Source: Gimibacter soli (GTDB lineage: Bacteria > Pseudomonadota > Alphaproteobacteria > Sphingomonadales > Kordiimonadaceae). Taken from it: a stretch of 64,000 nucleotides of DNA. Location of the stretch: NCBI RefSeq assembly GCF_028463845.1, contig NZ_CP116805.1, positions 372,001 to 436,000 on the forward strand. The letters are read 5' to 3'. Positions 23,383 to 32,554 of the stretch are shown here, piece after piece. The translations under genes and the position numbers were made by a program. The notes beneath the pieces were generated by a model. The model made no database searches and was not told where the DNA came from. It saw only the letters and a list, made by a program, of their open reading frames with translations. The stretch's first letter is position 1. Every line of letters begins with the position of its first letter.

Positions 23383-23469
23383 GCCCAGGTGGCGGAATTG
23401 GTAGACGCGCTAGCTTCAGGTGCTAGTGACCGTACGGTCGTGGGGGTTCGAGTCCCTTCCTGGGCACCA
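23383..23469 (+). tRNA. tRNA-Leu (anticodon CAG)
   Basis: The acceptor stem GCCCAGG pairs with CCTGGGC, followed by A and an encoded CCA (23467-23469). The anticodon stem CTAGC/GCTAG holds the loop TTCAGGT, giving anticodon CAG, which reads CUG. The long variable arm (GACCGTACGGTC) and the T-loop GTTCGAGTC are those of a class II leucine tRNA. The total length of 87 bases is typical. Confidence 0.97.
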
Positions 23470-23472
23470 ATC

Positions 23473-23516
23473 AAAAGGCCCGGTTCCTTACAAATGGAAC
23501 CGGGCCTTTTGCTTTT
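23473..23516 (+). terminator. Terminator after tRNA-Leu
   Basis: AAAAGGCCCGGTTCC (23473-23487) is perfectly complementary to 23496-23510, with an 8-base loop and then GCTTTTT. It starts four bases after the tRNA and would stop read-through into the next gene. Confidence 0.93.
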
Positions 23517-23611
23517 TCCGGGCTAAGGCCTTGGTCCATTTCGCCAAAAAGGCATGTTTCTTGAAAGCGCCGGTTGCGGGTTCGGGGCGCAGTACAGGGA
23601 AAGGTCTTTCC

Positions 23612-24409
23612 ATGACTTCCATTGCCGGCGCGTCCTCCGCCTACAATATGCCTTTTGATCGCAGCATCTTCTCGAACCCGGAGATGCGTCCCCATCTTGA
23701 AGACTATTATGAAGCCAGCTATGCCCCAATGCGCGAGCGTATTGCCGGCATGAAAGAGGCCGAAGCGAACGGCGAAGCGACGCGCACGATTGCGTTTGAG
23801 GACGGCCAGATCGGGACCGAGCTCAGTGCCGAGCAATATGAGAGCATGATCCCGAGCTTCGACAAATGGCTGGAGATGCAGCAGAATTTCTCCGCCTTCG
23901 ACATGCTGGAGCAAAGCGGCGACATGCTGGCGCACGCCGAGGCAGCGGCAGCGCGCGCCGAGCGGGACCTGAACCCCGATCTTCCCTCCGGCGTCCGTAC
24001 GGTCTTTTCGGACGGGGACCGCATTCTTGGCTATATCAACAAGGATGGCAGTCTTGTCACCCATGAGGGCGGCGAGGCGCTGCAATCGCTGGCTGCCGGT
24101 GCCGACGCGCTCAACCTGACCGGCGAGGCGAGAATTGCCTATCTGACCAAAAACGGAACGGCAATGCTTTCCCGCCAGCATGCCAACCTTGCAACCACAA
24201 GCTATAGCGACGCGACCATGCCTACCCGCCGCGAGTTTGCAGCCAAGTGGTATCCCGATCATGATGTCGACGCGGCCTATGAAAGCATGCTTGAGGACAT
24301 CCGCACCTCGCTTGCCGGGCGCCAGTCCTGGCACAAACAGCAAATGAGCAATATCGCCGAAATGCGTGCCTATCTGATCAGCAGCATGCAGGAAGCAGAA
24401 GTCTCCTGA
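23612..24409 (+). CDS. Uncharacterised soluble protein
   Basis: The 265-residue product starts MTSIAGASSAYNMPFDRS and has no signal peptide or membrane segment. It is acidic and helical, with Glu/Ala-rich stretches (GMKEAEANGEAT, AHAEAAAARAERDL). A short beta-rich middle follows (RTVFSDGDRILGYINKDGSLVTHEGG), and the C-terminal half includes ARIAYLTKNGTAMLSR. I do not recognise a family. AAAGG about 10 bases upstream supports the start. It lies behind the tRNA-Leu terminator and needs its own promoter, in which I see no strong motif. A hairpin separates it from the convergent next gene. Confidence 0.65.
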   Translation: MTSIAGASSAYNMPFDRSIFSNPEMRPHLEDYYEASYAPMRERIAGMKEAEANGEATRTIAFEDGQIGTELSAEQYESMIPSFDKWLEMQQNFSAFDMLEQSGDMLAHAEAAAARAERDLNPDLPSGVRTVFSDGDRILGYINKDGSLVTHEGGEALQSLAAGADALNLTGEARIAYLTKNGTAMLSRQHANLATTSYSDATMPTRREFAAKWYPDHDVDAAYESMLEDIRTSLAGRQSWHKQQMSNIAEMRAYLISSMQEAEVS

Positions 24410-24459
24410 TCCTTGATGTTGTGCCAGACGTCTTCTATGGCGTGACTTATAAAAGCGAA

Positions 24460-24500
24460 GGCCCGGGTCCAGCAGTTGTGAACCCGGGCCTTTCGGTTTA
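24460..24500. terminator. Bidirectional terminator hairpin
   Basis: GGCCCGGGT (24460-24468) pairs with ACCCGGGCC (24482-24490) around a 13-base loop. TTTCGGTTT follows on the plus strand and TTCGCTTTT on the minus strand. It sits between two convergent genes. Confidence 0.78.
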
Positions 24501-24535
24501 GCCATTCGCCTGCAGCTCCCGGCAGGCAAAAGGGT

Positions 24536-25129
24536 CTAGAGGGCTTTCTCGGCCTTTTTCTCCAGTTCTTTCTGGCGCTTTTTGGCAACCATGGCCTTGT
24601 CGAGGATCGCGTCACGTTCCTTCAGAAGGTCCATGGAAGATTGGCTCATGGGATCTTTCGTGATGGAATCCCCGCCGGCCGCCGGTGCAACAGCTGCTGT
24701 CACCTGGGGTGCCAGCGCATCGGCCCGCTCTGTGTAACGCTTGGTGGCCTTGTCGAGCACCTTGCCGACCTCACGGGTGCCGGAGCGGATTTCGGTCAGC
24801 TGTGCCTCGGCCATCTTGCGGTCCGACGCTTCAGATGTGCCGGCGGCCCGTGCATCGCTCAGGGCATTCGAGTAGCAGTTCTGCGCGGCCTCAACGCCTT
24901 GCAGCGTTTCCTGCATGGTCCGCGTTTCTTCTCTCAGCTGGGCGTCAGGGGTCCCGGCAGGGGACGCATGCTCTGCCCCCAAACCTTCAACATTGCTATG
25001 GCAGTCGCCATAGTATTTGGGCTGGAAACCGGCTTTGTCGTCTCTATCACCGGCTACGGCACCACTCTGGACAAACGAGGCCGACGTGAACAGGACAGCG
25101 ATGGCCAAAGACTTGCTGTATGTCATCAT
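24536..25129 (-). CDS. Secreted coiled-coil protein of unknown function
   Basis: The 197-residue product has a signal peptide (MMTYSKSLAIAVLFTSASFVQSGAVAG). The mature chain has two cysteines (GDCHSN and AQNCYS), long Glu/Ala/Lys-rich helical stretches, and a charged C-terminal coiled coil ending KRQKELEKKAEKAL. AGGAG seven bases before the ATG at 25129 fixes this start; longer in-frame starts would bury the signal peptide. No family is recognised. A role in the periplasm, perhaps structural, is inference only. Confidence 0.65.
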   Translation of the reverse strand: MMTYSKSLAIAVLFTSASFVQSGAVAGDRDDKAGFQPKYYGDCHSNVEGLGAEHASPAGTPDAQLREETRTMQETLQGVEAAQNCYSNALSDARAAGTSEASDRKMAEAQLTEIRSGTREVGKVLDKATKRYTERADALAPQVTAAVAPAAGGDSITKDPMSQSSMDLLKERDAILDKAMVAKKRQKELEKKAEKAL

Positions 25130-25239
25130 GACAGGCTCCTTTTGTGTGATCCCCGAGAGGGCTGCGATAGAAGCACGGCAATACGGCGAATTTATGGTGC
25201 AGGGTGCATTTCTCGCCCTTTGCGTGCATGAGCGTTGCC

Positions 25240-25644
25240 ATGGCCCAGATGTTTGACAAGGGCGGTCAGCCAACCGATAAGGCTGGCATGCTGATATTCG
25301 ATGGCATCATCACCGACCGCGGGTCGAAATATGCGGTATCGGGCGGCCCGTGTGGCTCGGTCGATGAAGCGCGTGCCTTCATCAAGGAACTGACCCGCCA
25401 GAAGAAATTCGCCAAAGCCACCCACAATACATGGGCCTTCCTCGGCGACGAGGGGCCGGTGAAGAATGACGACGGCGAAAGCGGCGCGGGCATGGTGATT
25501 GTCCGCATGCTGGAACGCGAAGGCCTGAAGGGCCATATCGTTGTCGTCACCCGCTGGTATGGCGGCAAGCATCTGGGCGGAGACCGCTTCCGCCATGTAC
25601 AGGATGCCGTGCGCCACTATCTGGATCATGCCTTCGGCACCTGA
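25240..25644 (+). CDS. IMPACT/YigZ family protein (short form)
   Basis: The 134-residue product contains the UPF0029 (Impact N-terminal) domain: TDRGSKYAVSGGP, ARAFIKEL, ATHNTWAFLGDEGPVKNDDGESGAGMVIV and VVVTRWYGGKHLGGDRFRHV. The family usually carries a second C-terminal ferredoxin-like domain (total about 200 residues), absent here, as in other short alphaproteobacterial members. Eukaryotic IMPACT regulates GCN2; the bacterial function is unclear. The start is uncertain: ATG at 25240, ATG at 25228 or GTG at 25204 are all in frame and none has a clear Shine-Dalgarno. Confidence 0.85.
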   Translation: MAQMFDKGGQPTDKAGMLIFDGIITDRGSKYAVSGGPCGSVDEARAFIKELTRQKKFAKATHNTWAFLGDEGPVKNDDGESGAGMVIVRMLEREGLKGHIVVVTRWYGGKHLGGDRFRHVQDAVRHYLDHAFGT

Positions 25645-25803
25645 AAGGCCGGTTTCCCCCCAAGCTTCGCAGGCATAGGGTGAAAAATACGCGTTATGCG
25701 GTAGTGTTTACCGTCGGTTAGCGAATTGCAATCTATAGTTCCTTCATGGCAGGCCCCGGACGGACCCTCCCCCGCCCGGCATTACCCTTGGAAGGCAGAT
25801 CCT

Positions 25804-27675
25804 ATGCGACTGGATATTAAGGGATTTCTCCCCCACTCTCGGCACGGTGCAGATGAAATCGTCGAGTCGCTCTCCCGTTCAAAGGCCATGATCTCCTTCA
25901 CACCCGATGGCACAATCATCGGGGCCAACCCCTTGTTCCTTGAAACAATGGGCTACGGGCTGGATGAAATTGTCGGCCAGCACCACCGGATGTTTGTGGC
26001 AGCGGACTATGCAAAAAGCGACGAATACCGCCGTTTCTGGGCCGATCTCGCGGAAGGCCGGCACAATACGGCAACGTTCCGCCGCTTCGCCAAGGGAGGC
26101 CGGCAATTGTGGCTGCAGGCCATCTACCTGCCCGTGCGCGATACCAAAGGCCATGTTTACAAGATCGTGAAATTCGCGACCGACGAGACTGCCGCCCAGA
26201 ACCGCAACCTTGACGTTGCCGGCAAGCTTGCCGCGCTTGACCGCGCGCAGGCCATCATCGAGTTCGAACTGGATGGCACCATCATCACCGCGAACCGGAA
26301 TTTCCTTGATACCGTCGGATACAACCTGGACGAAATCGCCGGACGCCACCACCGCATGTTTGTGGACCGCGCAGACGCGGAAAGCGCCGCATACGGCGAA
26401 TTCTGGCAACAGCTGCAGCGCGGCGAGTTTGTCTCGGGCGAGTTCCGTCGAACCGGCAAGGGCGGCCGCGAAATCTGGCTGCAAGCCACCTATAACCCCA
26501 TTCTCGGGGCCGATGGCACGCCCATACGGGTCGTGAAATTCGCGAGCGATATCACCGCCCAGAAGCTTGAAAATGCGGAAATCGCCGGCAAGTTGGCTGC
26601 CATTGGCAAAACGCAGGCGGTGATCGAATTCACGCCGGACGGCACCATCCTCACGGCCAACGAAAATTTCCTCAAAACAGTCGGCTATGGCCTTGATGAG
26701 ATCACGGGCCAGCATCACCGCATGTTCGTGGACCCGTCCGAAAGCGCGGGGGCAAGTTACCGTGCCTTCTGGGAACAGCTTGCCACCGGCCAGCACCAGA
26801 CCGGCCGCTTCCGCCGCATTGCGAAGGACGGTCGTGAAATCTGGCTGCAGGCCACCTATACGCCCATCGTCAGCCCTTCGGGGCAGGTCCTGAAGGTTGT
26901 CAAATTTGCCGCCGACATCACCCAGCGCGTGATGGACCGCCGCACACAGGAACGTGTCAGCGCCCTGATTGAAGCCAATCTTGACCGGATTATCGGGGCC
27001 GTTGGCGAAGCCGACACCAAGGCTGGGGTCGCATCAGGCGCGTCGGACGAGACGGAAGACACCGTGCGGGCAGTGGCCGCCGCGGTTGAGGAACTTGATG
27101 CCTCGATCCAGGAAATTGCCTCCAGCATCAGCCGGGCAACCCGTGCGGTCGACCAGACCTTCAGCCAGATGCAGGACGCGACCGACGCGACCCAAACGCT
27201 GCGCGAAGCGGCCGGGTCAATGAACAATATCGTCGAGCTGATCAACGATATTGCCGACCAGATCAATCTTCTCGCCCTCAATGCCACTATCGAGGCAGCA
27301 CGGGCGGGCGATGCCGGGCGCGGCTTTGCCGTGGTGGCGGGCGAAGTGAAGAACCTTGCCACACAGGTTGCTTCCGCCACCGGCCAGATCACTGGCGAGA
27401 TCGACCGGATGCAGAGCGTCTCGAAGGAAGTTTCCGTCAAGCTTGGCAGCATCAACAGCGAGATCAGCACGCTGCAGGATGACATGCTGACGGTGAACGG
27501 CGCCGTGGAGGAACAAAGCGTCGTCGCGCGGGAAATCGCCTCCAACATGGTCACGGCATCAGACGCTGTCGGCCGTATCAACGAAAGCCTTGAAGAGCTT
27601 GCCGGCAATATCAACGATATCTCAAGCGTCGGCCGCAATCTCTACAAGGAAATCGAAGAGATCAGCGCCAGCTAG
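25804..27675 (+). CDS. Soluble methyl-accepting chemotaxis protein, three PAS domains
   Basis: The 623-residue product has no signal peptide, membrane segment or HAMP domain, so it should be a cytoplasmic chemoreceptor. Three PAS domains begin at about residues 25, 147 and 269, with F-x-x-DGTI at residues 32, 154 and 276, an exact 122-residue period. QHHRMFV or RHHRMFV and RR-x-(A/G)K-(D/G)GRxxWLQAxY recur in each. The MCP signalling domain (about 385-620) contains the tip [20 protein letters not shown] and [15 protein letters not shown]. The PAS type and layout resemble BdlA of Pseudomonas, which has two PAS domains and links redox or nutrient cues to biofilm dispersal; a similar role here is inference. 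GGAAGG before 25804 supports the start. Confidence 0.93.
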   Translation: MRLDIKGFLPHSRHGADEIVESLSRSKAMISFTPDGTIIGANPLFLETMGYGLDEIVGQHHRMFVAADYAKSDEYRRFWADLAEGRHNTATFRRFAKGGRQLWLQAIYLPVRDTKGHVYKIVKFATDETAAQNRNLDVAGKLAALDRAQAIIEFELDGTIITANRNFLDTVGYNLDEIAGRHHRMFVDRADAESAAYGEFWQQLQRGEFVSGEFRRTGKGGREIWLQATYNPILGADGTPIRVVKFASDITAQKLENAEIAGKLAAIGKTQAVIEFTPDGTILTANENFLKTVGYGLDEITGQHHRMFVDPSESAGASYRAFWEQLATGQHQTGRFRRIAKDGREIWLQATYTPIVSPSGQVLKVVKFAADITQRVMDRRTQERVSALIEANLDRIIGAVGEADTKAGVASGASDETEDTVRAVAAAVEELDASIQEIASSISRATRAVDQTFSQMQDATDATQTLREAAGSMNNIVELINDIADQINLLALNATIEAARAGDAGRGFAVVAGEVKNLATQVASATGQITGEIDRMQSVSKEVSVKLGSINSEISTLQDDMLTVNGAVEEQSVVAREIASNMVTASDAVGRINESLEELAGNINDISSVGRNLYKEIEEISAS

Positions 27676-29372
27676 GCCGTCAGGTAATAGGCGAGGATAT
27701 AAAGCGACAGCATCGCCGAAACGATGAGCGCCGAGCCCGCGACACTCCAGCTGCGGGCGAGCGCCCCGCTGCCGCTTGCCACGCGTTCTGCCACCGCCAT
27801 CACCTGCCGGGCAACGCCTGAAGCAGAAGTGGCAACAGCCGACGCCGCACCTGCAACCCCTGCCATCACCCGCCGCGCGAGGCCATGAAGTGCCACACGG
27901 TATAGCCAGTCGGTATCAAGGCTGACCGTTTCCGTACGCTTCATCCAGGGCAGCAGCAGGAAGAAGGCAAGGCCCGAGAACAGCAGCAGCTGGAAATAGA
28001 AGACAAGTTTCGCGGCCTTGTAGGCCTCAAACTCGACCGGATAAGGCAGAAGCGCATAAAGCGGATCGGGGTAAAGGCCGAAGAAGACGCAAAGCACGGC
28101 GAAGAAGATCATCGCTGCCGCCATGTTCCAGGGTGCATCCTTGGGCCGCAGCCCGGAATCCTTCTGGAAGAAGACAAACCACGGGAACTTGATCCCCGCA
28201 TGCAGGAACACCCCGGCCGACGCCGCTGCCAGTAGGAAATAAACGGCAACCAGCCCTTCCATGTGTGCGGCTTCCGAAATCATCGTTTTTGTGGTGAAGC
28301 CGGACGTGAAGGGGAAGCTTGAAATCGCCAGCGCGCCGATGATGCCGCAGATGGCGGTTACCGGCATCGTCTGGAACAAGCCGCCAAGGTCAGTACATTT
28401 GCTGCGCCCGGTGCGGTAAAGCACCACGCCCGCACTCATCAGCAGCAGCGCCTTGTAGATGATATGGGCGAAGGCGTGCGCGGCAGCGCCGTTCAATGCC
28501 ACTTCGGTGCCGATACCGACAGCCGTGACCATGAAGCCCACCTGATTGACGATCGAATAGGCAAGGATGCGCCGCGCATCGTTTTCCAAAAGCGCATAGA
28601 TGATGCCGTAGAAGACCATGTAAAGGCCGACACCGATCAGGATGGTGGCACCGGGGAACAGGAGGATGAGGACAAGCACCGCCGCCTTGGTGGTGTAAGC
28701 CGACAGGAAAACCGTGCCCGTGGCGCTGGCTTCGGGGTAGGCATCGGCAAGCCACGCCGAAAGCGGCGGGGCGGCCACGTTGATGAGCACACCGCCGAGC
28801 ACCAGCCAGCCGGAAAGGGTGCCCAGCTGATCCGTCAGCACGCGGATATCGAGCGACCCGGTGTTCGACCAGAGGCCAAGGATTCCCGCCATCAGGACAA
28901 GCCCGCCAAGAAGGTGCAGAACGGCATAGCGCTGCCCGGCGGCGCGCGATTTTTCCGTGCCGCCCGACCAGATCACGATGGTCGAGAAAATGGCCAGCAT
29001 TTCCCAGAACAGGAAAAGGGTCAGAAGATCGCCCGCGAAACAGATGCCGAGCGCGCTGCCGGCATAGGCAAAGGCAGCCGCAAGTTCGGTCCGCGCGGCC
29101 TGCCGGAAGGCGAAAAGCCCGCCCACAAGGGTCATCAGCGTGAAGACAATCGCGAACAGGCGTCGCACCGGCGAGACTTCCATTACCTCAAGCGTCAGGT
29201 CAAGGTAAGGGGCCGAGAGCATCACGCCCTCAGGCGCCGTCCACACGGCCCAAAGGGCGGCGAGCGGCGCCAGGAATATCGCAGCCACGCCCACGGGCCG
29301 CGGGGCCAGCGCGATGACAGCAGCACCGATCAGCAGCAGAAGGGGCGGATAGGCCAGAAGATCAGCGGTCAT
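27672..29372 (-). CDS. Mrp-like antiporter, third MrpD/ND5-type subunit
   Basis: The 566-residue polytopic membrane protein belongs to the proton-translocating ND2/4/5-MrpA/D superfamily. The TM5 glutamate motif is present ([14 protein letters not shown]). The TM7 region reads [19 protein letters not shown], in which the lysine found in the two sister subunits (KAAxxPxHxW) is Asn and the histidine is Ser. [17 protein letters not shown] carries the later Lys. A C-terminal extension of roughly 70 residues has an amphipathic Ala/Val-rich stretch. AAGGA eight bases before the ATG at 29372 favours that start over the ATG at 29381. It is the last gene of the operon, and its stop overlaps that of the chemoreceptor gene. 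Confidence 0.88.
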   Translation of the reverse strand: MTADLLAYPPLLLLIGAAVIALAPRPVGVAAIFLAPLAALWAVWTAPEGVMLSAPYLDLTLEVMEVSPVRRLFAIVFTLMTLVGGLFAFRQAARTELAAAFAYAGSALGICFAGDLLTLFLFWEMLAIFSTIVIWSGGTEKSRAAGQRYAVLHLLGGLVLMAGILGLWSNTGSLDIRVLTDQLGTLSGWLVLGGVLINVAAPPLSAWLADAYPEASATGTVFLSAYTTKAAVLVLILLFPGATILIGVGLYMVFYGIIYALLENDARRILAYSIVNQVGFMVTAVGIGTEVALNGAAAHAFAHIIYKALLLMSAGVVLYRTGRSKCTDLGGLFQTMPVTAICGIIGALAISSFPFTSGFTTKTMISEAAHMEGLVAVYFLLAAASAGVFLHAGIKFPWFVFFQKDSGLRPKDAPWNMAAAMIFFAVLCVFFGLYPDPLYALLPYPVEFEAYKAAKLVFYFQLLLFSGLAFFLLLPWMKRTETVSLDTDWLYRVALHGLARRVMAGVAGAASAVATSASGVARQVMAVAERVASGSGALARSWSVAGSALIVSAMLSLYILAYYLTA

Positions 29373-29607
29373 AATAGTCATCCTTGCGCTTCAGGAGCGC
29401 GCCTAGCGCCTTGGCGGCAAACACCATGGCAGCACAGCTGAGGAAGCCGAATGCGGCCGCGAAGGCGAACCAGCCATCGACCCCGAAATAGCCTTCGACA
29501 GGAATGAAGACCTGCGCGGCCACGGTGAGGGCCAGAACGACCCAGAGGAGGACCCACAGTTTGCGGATCGTCGTCGGGCGGCGCAGGAAATGGACTTGGT
29601 CAGTCAT
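29362..29607 (-). CDS. Small two-helix membrane protein in the Mrp-like operon
   Basis: The 81-residue product has two hydrophobic segments (about residues 17-36, LWVLLWVVLALTVAAQVF, and 45-68, GWFAFAAAFGFLSCAAMVFA). They are followed by a charged tail KRKDDYYDR. Its ATG overlaps the stop of the upstream subunit by one base (TGATG), and its 3' end overlaps the next gene, so it is translationally locked into the operon. I know of no named Mrp subunit with this shape. It may be an accessory subunit that joins two large antiporter subunits. Confidence 0.8.
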   Translation of the reverse strand: MTDQVHFLRRPTTIRKLWVLLWVVLALTVAAQVFIPVEGYFGVDGWFAFAAAFGFLSCAAMVFAAKALGALLKRKDDYYDR

Positions 29608-31067
29608 CAGAGGCCTCCTGTCACAGGGCCGATAAGGTCAAGGACCGGCTGGTTGAGGAAGAAAAGCGCGATCACCATGAGGGCGGTGAAGGAGAGCGCG
29701 ACCACGATCGTCAGCGGTGCCTCGCCGTGCGGCTTCGCGTCCACCGGCGGTGCCTTGGCGAAGGCGCGATAGACGATGGGGAGGAAATAGCCGGCATTGA
29801 GGAGCGTGCTGAGCGCCAGCGTCGCCACCACCAGATACTGGCCGGTTTCCATGGCGCCGCCCATGATGAACCATTTGGACACAAAGCCGACCGTCGGCGG
29901 GATGCCGATCATGCTGAGCGCCCCGATGGTGAAGGCGCCCATTGTCCAGGGCATCAGGCGGCCAATGCCATCAAGCTGGCCAAGTTCGGTTTTCTTGGAC
30001 GCCGTATAGATCGACCCCGCCGCGAAGAAGAGCGTGATCTTGGCAAAGGCATGCGCCACCAGATGGAAGGCCGCCCCCAGGAGCGACAGAGGCGCCAGCA
30101 CCGAAACGGCCAGGACCACATAGGAAAGCTGGCTGATCGTCGAATAGGCCAGAAGCCGCTTCAGGTTGGTCTGGCGCAGGGCCACGAGGCTGGCGAGCAG
30201 GATGGTCGTGGCGGCGGCGACCATCAGCCAGGTGCCCATGCCCTGCTCTTTCAGGAAATCGATCCCGAAGATATAGACCGCAACCTTGGCCACTGTGAAG
30301 ACACCGGCCTTCACCACCGCCACAGCGTGGAGAAGCGCACTGACGGGGGTCGGCGCCACCATGGCGGCCGGCAGCCAGCGATGCACCGGCATCACCGCGG
30401 CCTTGCCGATCCCGAAGAGATAGAGGGCCAGAAGGACGACGAGCGCGGTGCCTGCGACCTTGCCGTAGAGGATGCCACCGGGTGTGAAATCAAGCGTCCC
30501 GGCAAGGCCCGCCGTCCAGATGATGGCGGGCAGCAGCAGCCCGATGGAAGTGCCGATCAGGATGCCGATATAAATCCGCGCCGAGCGGACCGTTGCCGCG
30601 TCCCCCTTGTGGGCGACAAGGGGGTAAGTCGACAGCGTCAGTACTTCATAGAAAAGGAACAGCGTAAACAGGTTGCCCGCAAAGGCGATGCCCATGGCGG
30701 CCGACAGGGCAATCGCGAAACAGGCATAGAATCGCGTCTGGTGCTTCTCCCTGTTGCCGCGCATATAGCCCACGGCATAGACGGAATTGACGACCCAAAG
30801 GAGCGAGGCAAAAGCCGCGAACAGCATGCCAAGTGGCTCGACACTGAAGGCAACAGACAGTGTCGGCGTGATATCGAGAAGCGTTGCGGCAGGCGCCCCG
30901 CCCGCCATCACCGCCGGAATCAGGCTCCAGACCGTGATAACAAGGCCGATGGCCGTGGCAAGCGTCACGCCCTCGCGGATATCGGGGAAGCGACCGGCGA
31001 GCGCGATGCCAAGCGCGCCAAGGAGCGGCAATGCGAGCGCCAGAAAGATGGTTTCCTGCCCGGTCAT
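29607..31067 (-). CDS. Mrp-like antiporter, second MrpD-type subunit
   Basis: The 486-residue membrane protein is of the MrpD/ND4-like family, with about 14 predicted helices. The TM5 glutamate lies in LFTLFLFYEVLTLSTYPLV. The TM7 lysine region is GKAAVMPVHRWLPAAMVAPTPVSALLHAVAVVKAGVF, the classical proton-channel signature. FHLVAHAFAKITLFFAAG carries the further conserved His and Lys. It overlaps the upstream subunit by 4 bases (ATGA) and the downstream small protein by 1 base. All catalytic residues expected of a working proton half-channel appear intact. Confidence 0.92.
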   Translation of the reverse strand: MTGQETIFLALALPLLGALGIALAGRFPDIREGVTLATAIGLVITVWSLIPAVMAGGAPAATLLDITPTLSVAFSVEPLGMLFAAFASLLWVVNSVYAVGYMRGNREKHQTRFYACFAIALSAAMGIAFAGNLFTLFLFYEVLTLSTYPLVAHKGDAATVRSARIYIGILIGTSIGLLLPAIIWTAGLAGTLDFTPGGILYGKVAGTALVVLLALYLFGIGKAAVMPVHRWLPAAMVAPTPVSALLHAVAVVKAGVFTVAKVAVYIFGIDFLKEQGMGTWLMVAAATTILLASLVALRQTNLKRLLAYSTISQLSYVVLAVSVLAPLSLLGAAFHLVAHAFAKITLFFAAGSIYTASKKTELGQLDGIGRLMPWTMGAFTIGALSMIGIPPTVGFVSKWFIMGGAMETGQYLVVATLALSTLLNAGYFLPIVYRAFAKAPPVDAKPHGEAPLTIVVALSFTALMVIALFFLNQPVLDLIGPVTGGL

Positions 31068-32554
31068 GCGCCACCCCCAAGGAGATCAGCTGCCGCGCGC
31101 GCCGCAAGCCCGTACGGGGCGTTGGCGGCAAGCCCGAAATAGATATTGAGGCCGGCGAGCGCCCATGTCGGCGCAAGGAGATACCAGGGCGCTTCCTTCA
31201 CCGCGGGTGCACCTTCAGGGGCGGGGCGGAAATAGGCGGTCTCGATCACCCGCCACACATAGATGACGGCAAGAAGCGAACTTGCGAGGATCACAGCAAT
31301 AAGGAACCAGCCGAAGGTGCCTTCCTCCATGGCGGCAAGCACGAGATACCATTTCGAAATGAACCCGGCGGTGAGCGGCACACCGACGAGGCTGAGGGCA
31401 GCCAGTGTGAAAGCTGCCATTGTCCAGGGCATGGTGCGCCCGGCACCGGCAAGGTCTGCGAGCTTCGCACTGCCATAGCGGTAAACGAGGCTGCCAACCG
31501 CCAGGAAAAGGGCGGCCTTCATCAGGGCATGGTTGAACAGGTGCAGAATACCGGCCGACATGCCTGCCGCCGTCAGGAGGCTTGCGCCAAGGACGATATA
31601 GCCAAGCTGCGCGACGGAGGAGAAGGCGAGAAGCCGCTTCAGGTCTTTCTCGAAAATCGCGATCAGCGAACCGGCGATCATGGCGACAAGTGCGAAGGGC
31701 ATCAGGAAGGCGCTGAACTGGATGTCATGGCCTTCAAGGCTTGGCTGGAAAATACCGAGATCGAACCGGATCAGCACATAAAGCGCCACTTTCGTGGAAC
31801 AGGCCGCCAGGAACACCGCAACGGTGGAAGGCGCCGCCGCATAAGCGTTCGGCATCCACGCATGCAGCGGGAAGATCGCAGCCTTCAGAAGCAGCCCGAC
31901 CGTGATGAAACCGGCAGCGGCCAGTACCGGGACAACATCGTCAACACCATGAAGTCGTTCCGTCATGTCCGCCATGTTGAGCGTGCCGGTCATCATGTAA
32001 ACGAGTCCCACGCCGATCAGGTAGAACATCGCCCCGATGCTGCCCATGATGATATATTTGAACACGGCGCTGAGGGCGGTGCGCGTCGGCCCCGCGGCGA
32101 TCAGCACATAGGTGGCAAGCGACGAAATCTCCATGAAGACAAAGACATTGAAGGCGTCGCCGGTGATGACCATGCCGGCAAGGCCCGCCACCGCCAGAAG
32201 CCACGCGCCGTAGAAAAGCGAGACAGGCCGGCTTTGCACTTCCTTGTCGATCACCGGCTTGCCGTGCAGGAGGGCTGCAAGCGACGCGCCGGTGATGAGG
32301 AGGAGCATGAGGCTGCTGAAATTGTCGATATGAAGCCCGATCCCATAAGGCACCGGCCAGCCGCCGAGTTCATAGGCGATGGTACCGGTGGCGGCCACCT
32401 GCAGGGCGAGCGTGACGGCAACCGCGAAAGCGGCGAGGCTGACGAAAACAGCCGCCATCCACGGCGCGCGGGCACCGGGGCAAAGAACGGCAAGGGGAGC
32501 TGCGACAAGCGGAAGGACAACCTGCAGCACCGGCAAATGATGGGCTGCGATCAT
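31064..32554 (-). CDS. mrpD: Monovalent cation/proton antiporter subunit D
   Basis: The 496-residue membrane protein is the best MrpD match in the operon. FNVFVFMEISSLATYVLI carries the TM5 glutamate, LKAAIFPLHAWMPNAYAAAPSTVAVFLAACSTK the TM7 lysine and downstream elements, and LFNHALMKAALFLAVGSLVYR the C-terminal His and Lys. MrpD is one of the ion-translocating subunits of the hetero-oligomeric Mrp complex that exchanges Na+ or K+ for protons. It overlaps mrpC upstream by 4 bases. Confidence 0.95.
   Translation of the reverse strand: MIAAHHLPVLQVVLPLVAAPLAVLCPGARAPWMAAVFVSLAAFAVAVTLALQVAATGTIAYELGGWPVPYGIGLHIDNFSSLMLLLITGASLAALLHGKPVIDKEVQSRPVSLFYGAWLLAVAGLAGMVITGDAFNVFVFMEISSLATYVLIAAGPTRTALSAVFKYIIMGSIGAMFYLIGVGLVYMMTGTLNMADMTERLHGVDDVVPVLAAAGFITVGLLLKAAIFPLHAWMPNAYAAAPSTVAVFLAACSTKVALYVLIRFDLGIFQPSLEGHDIQFSAFLMPFALVAMIAGSLIAIFEKDLKRLLAFSSVAQLGYIVLGASLLTAAGMSAGILHLFNHALMKAALFLAVGSLVYRYGSAKLADLAGAGRTMPWTMAAFTLAALSLVGVPLTAGFISKWYLVLAAMEEGTFGWFLIAVILASSLLAVIYVWRVIETAYFRPAPEGAPAVKEAPWYLLAPTWALAGLNIYFGLAANAPYGLAARAAADLLGGGA

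Noticed and set aside
23383-24409. Genomic island inserted at tRNA-Leu
   Set aside because: No integrase, no second copy of the tRNA 3' end seen nearby, and base composition like the surroundings.
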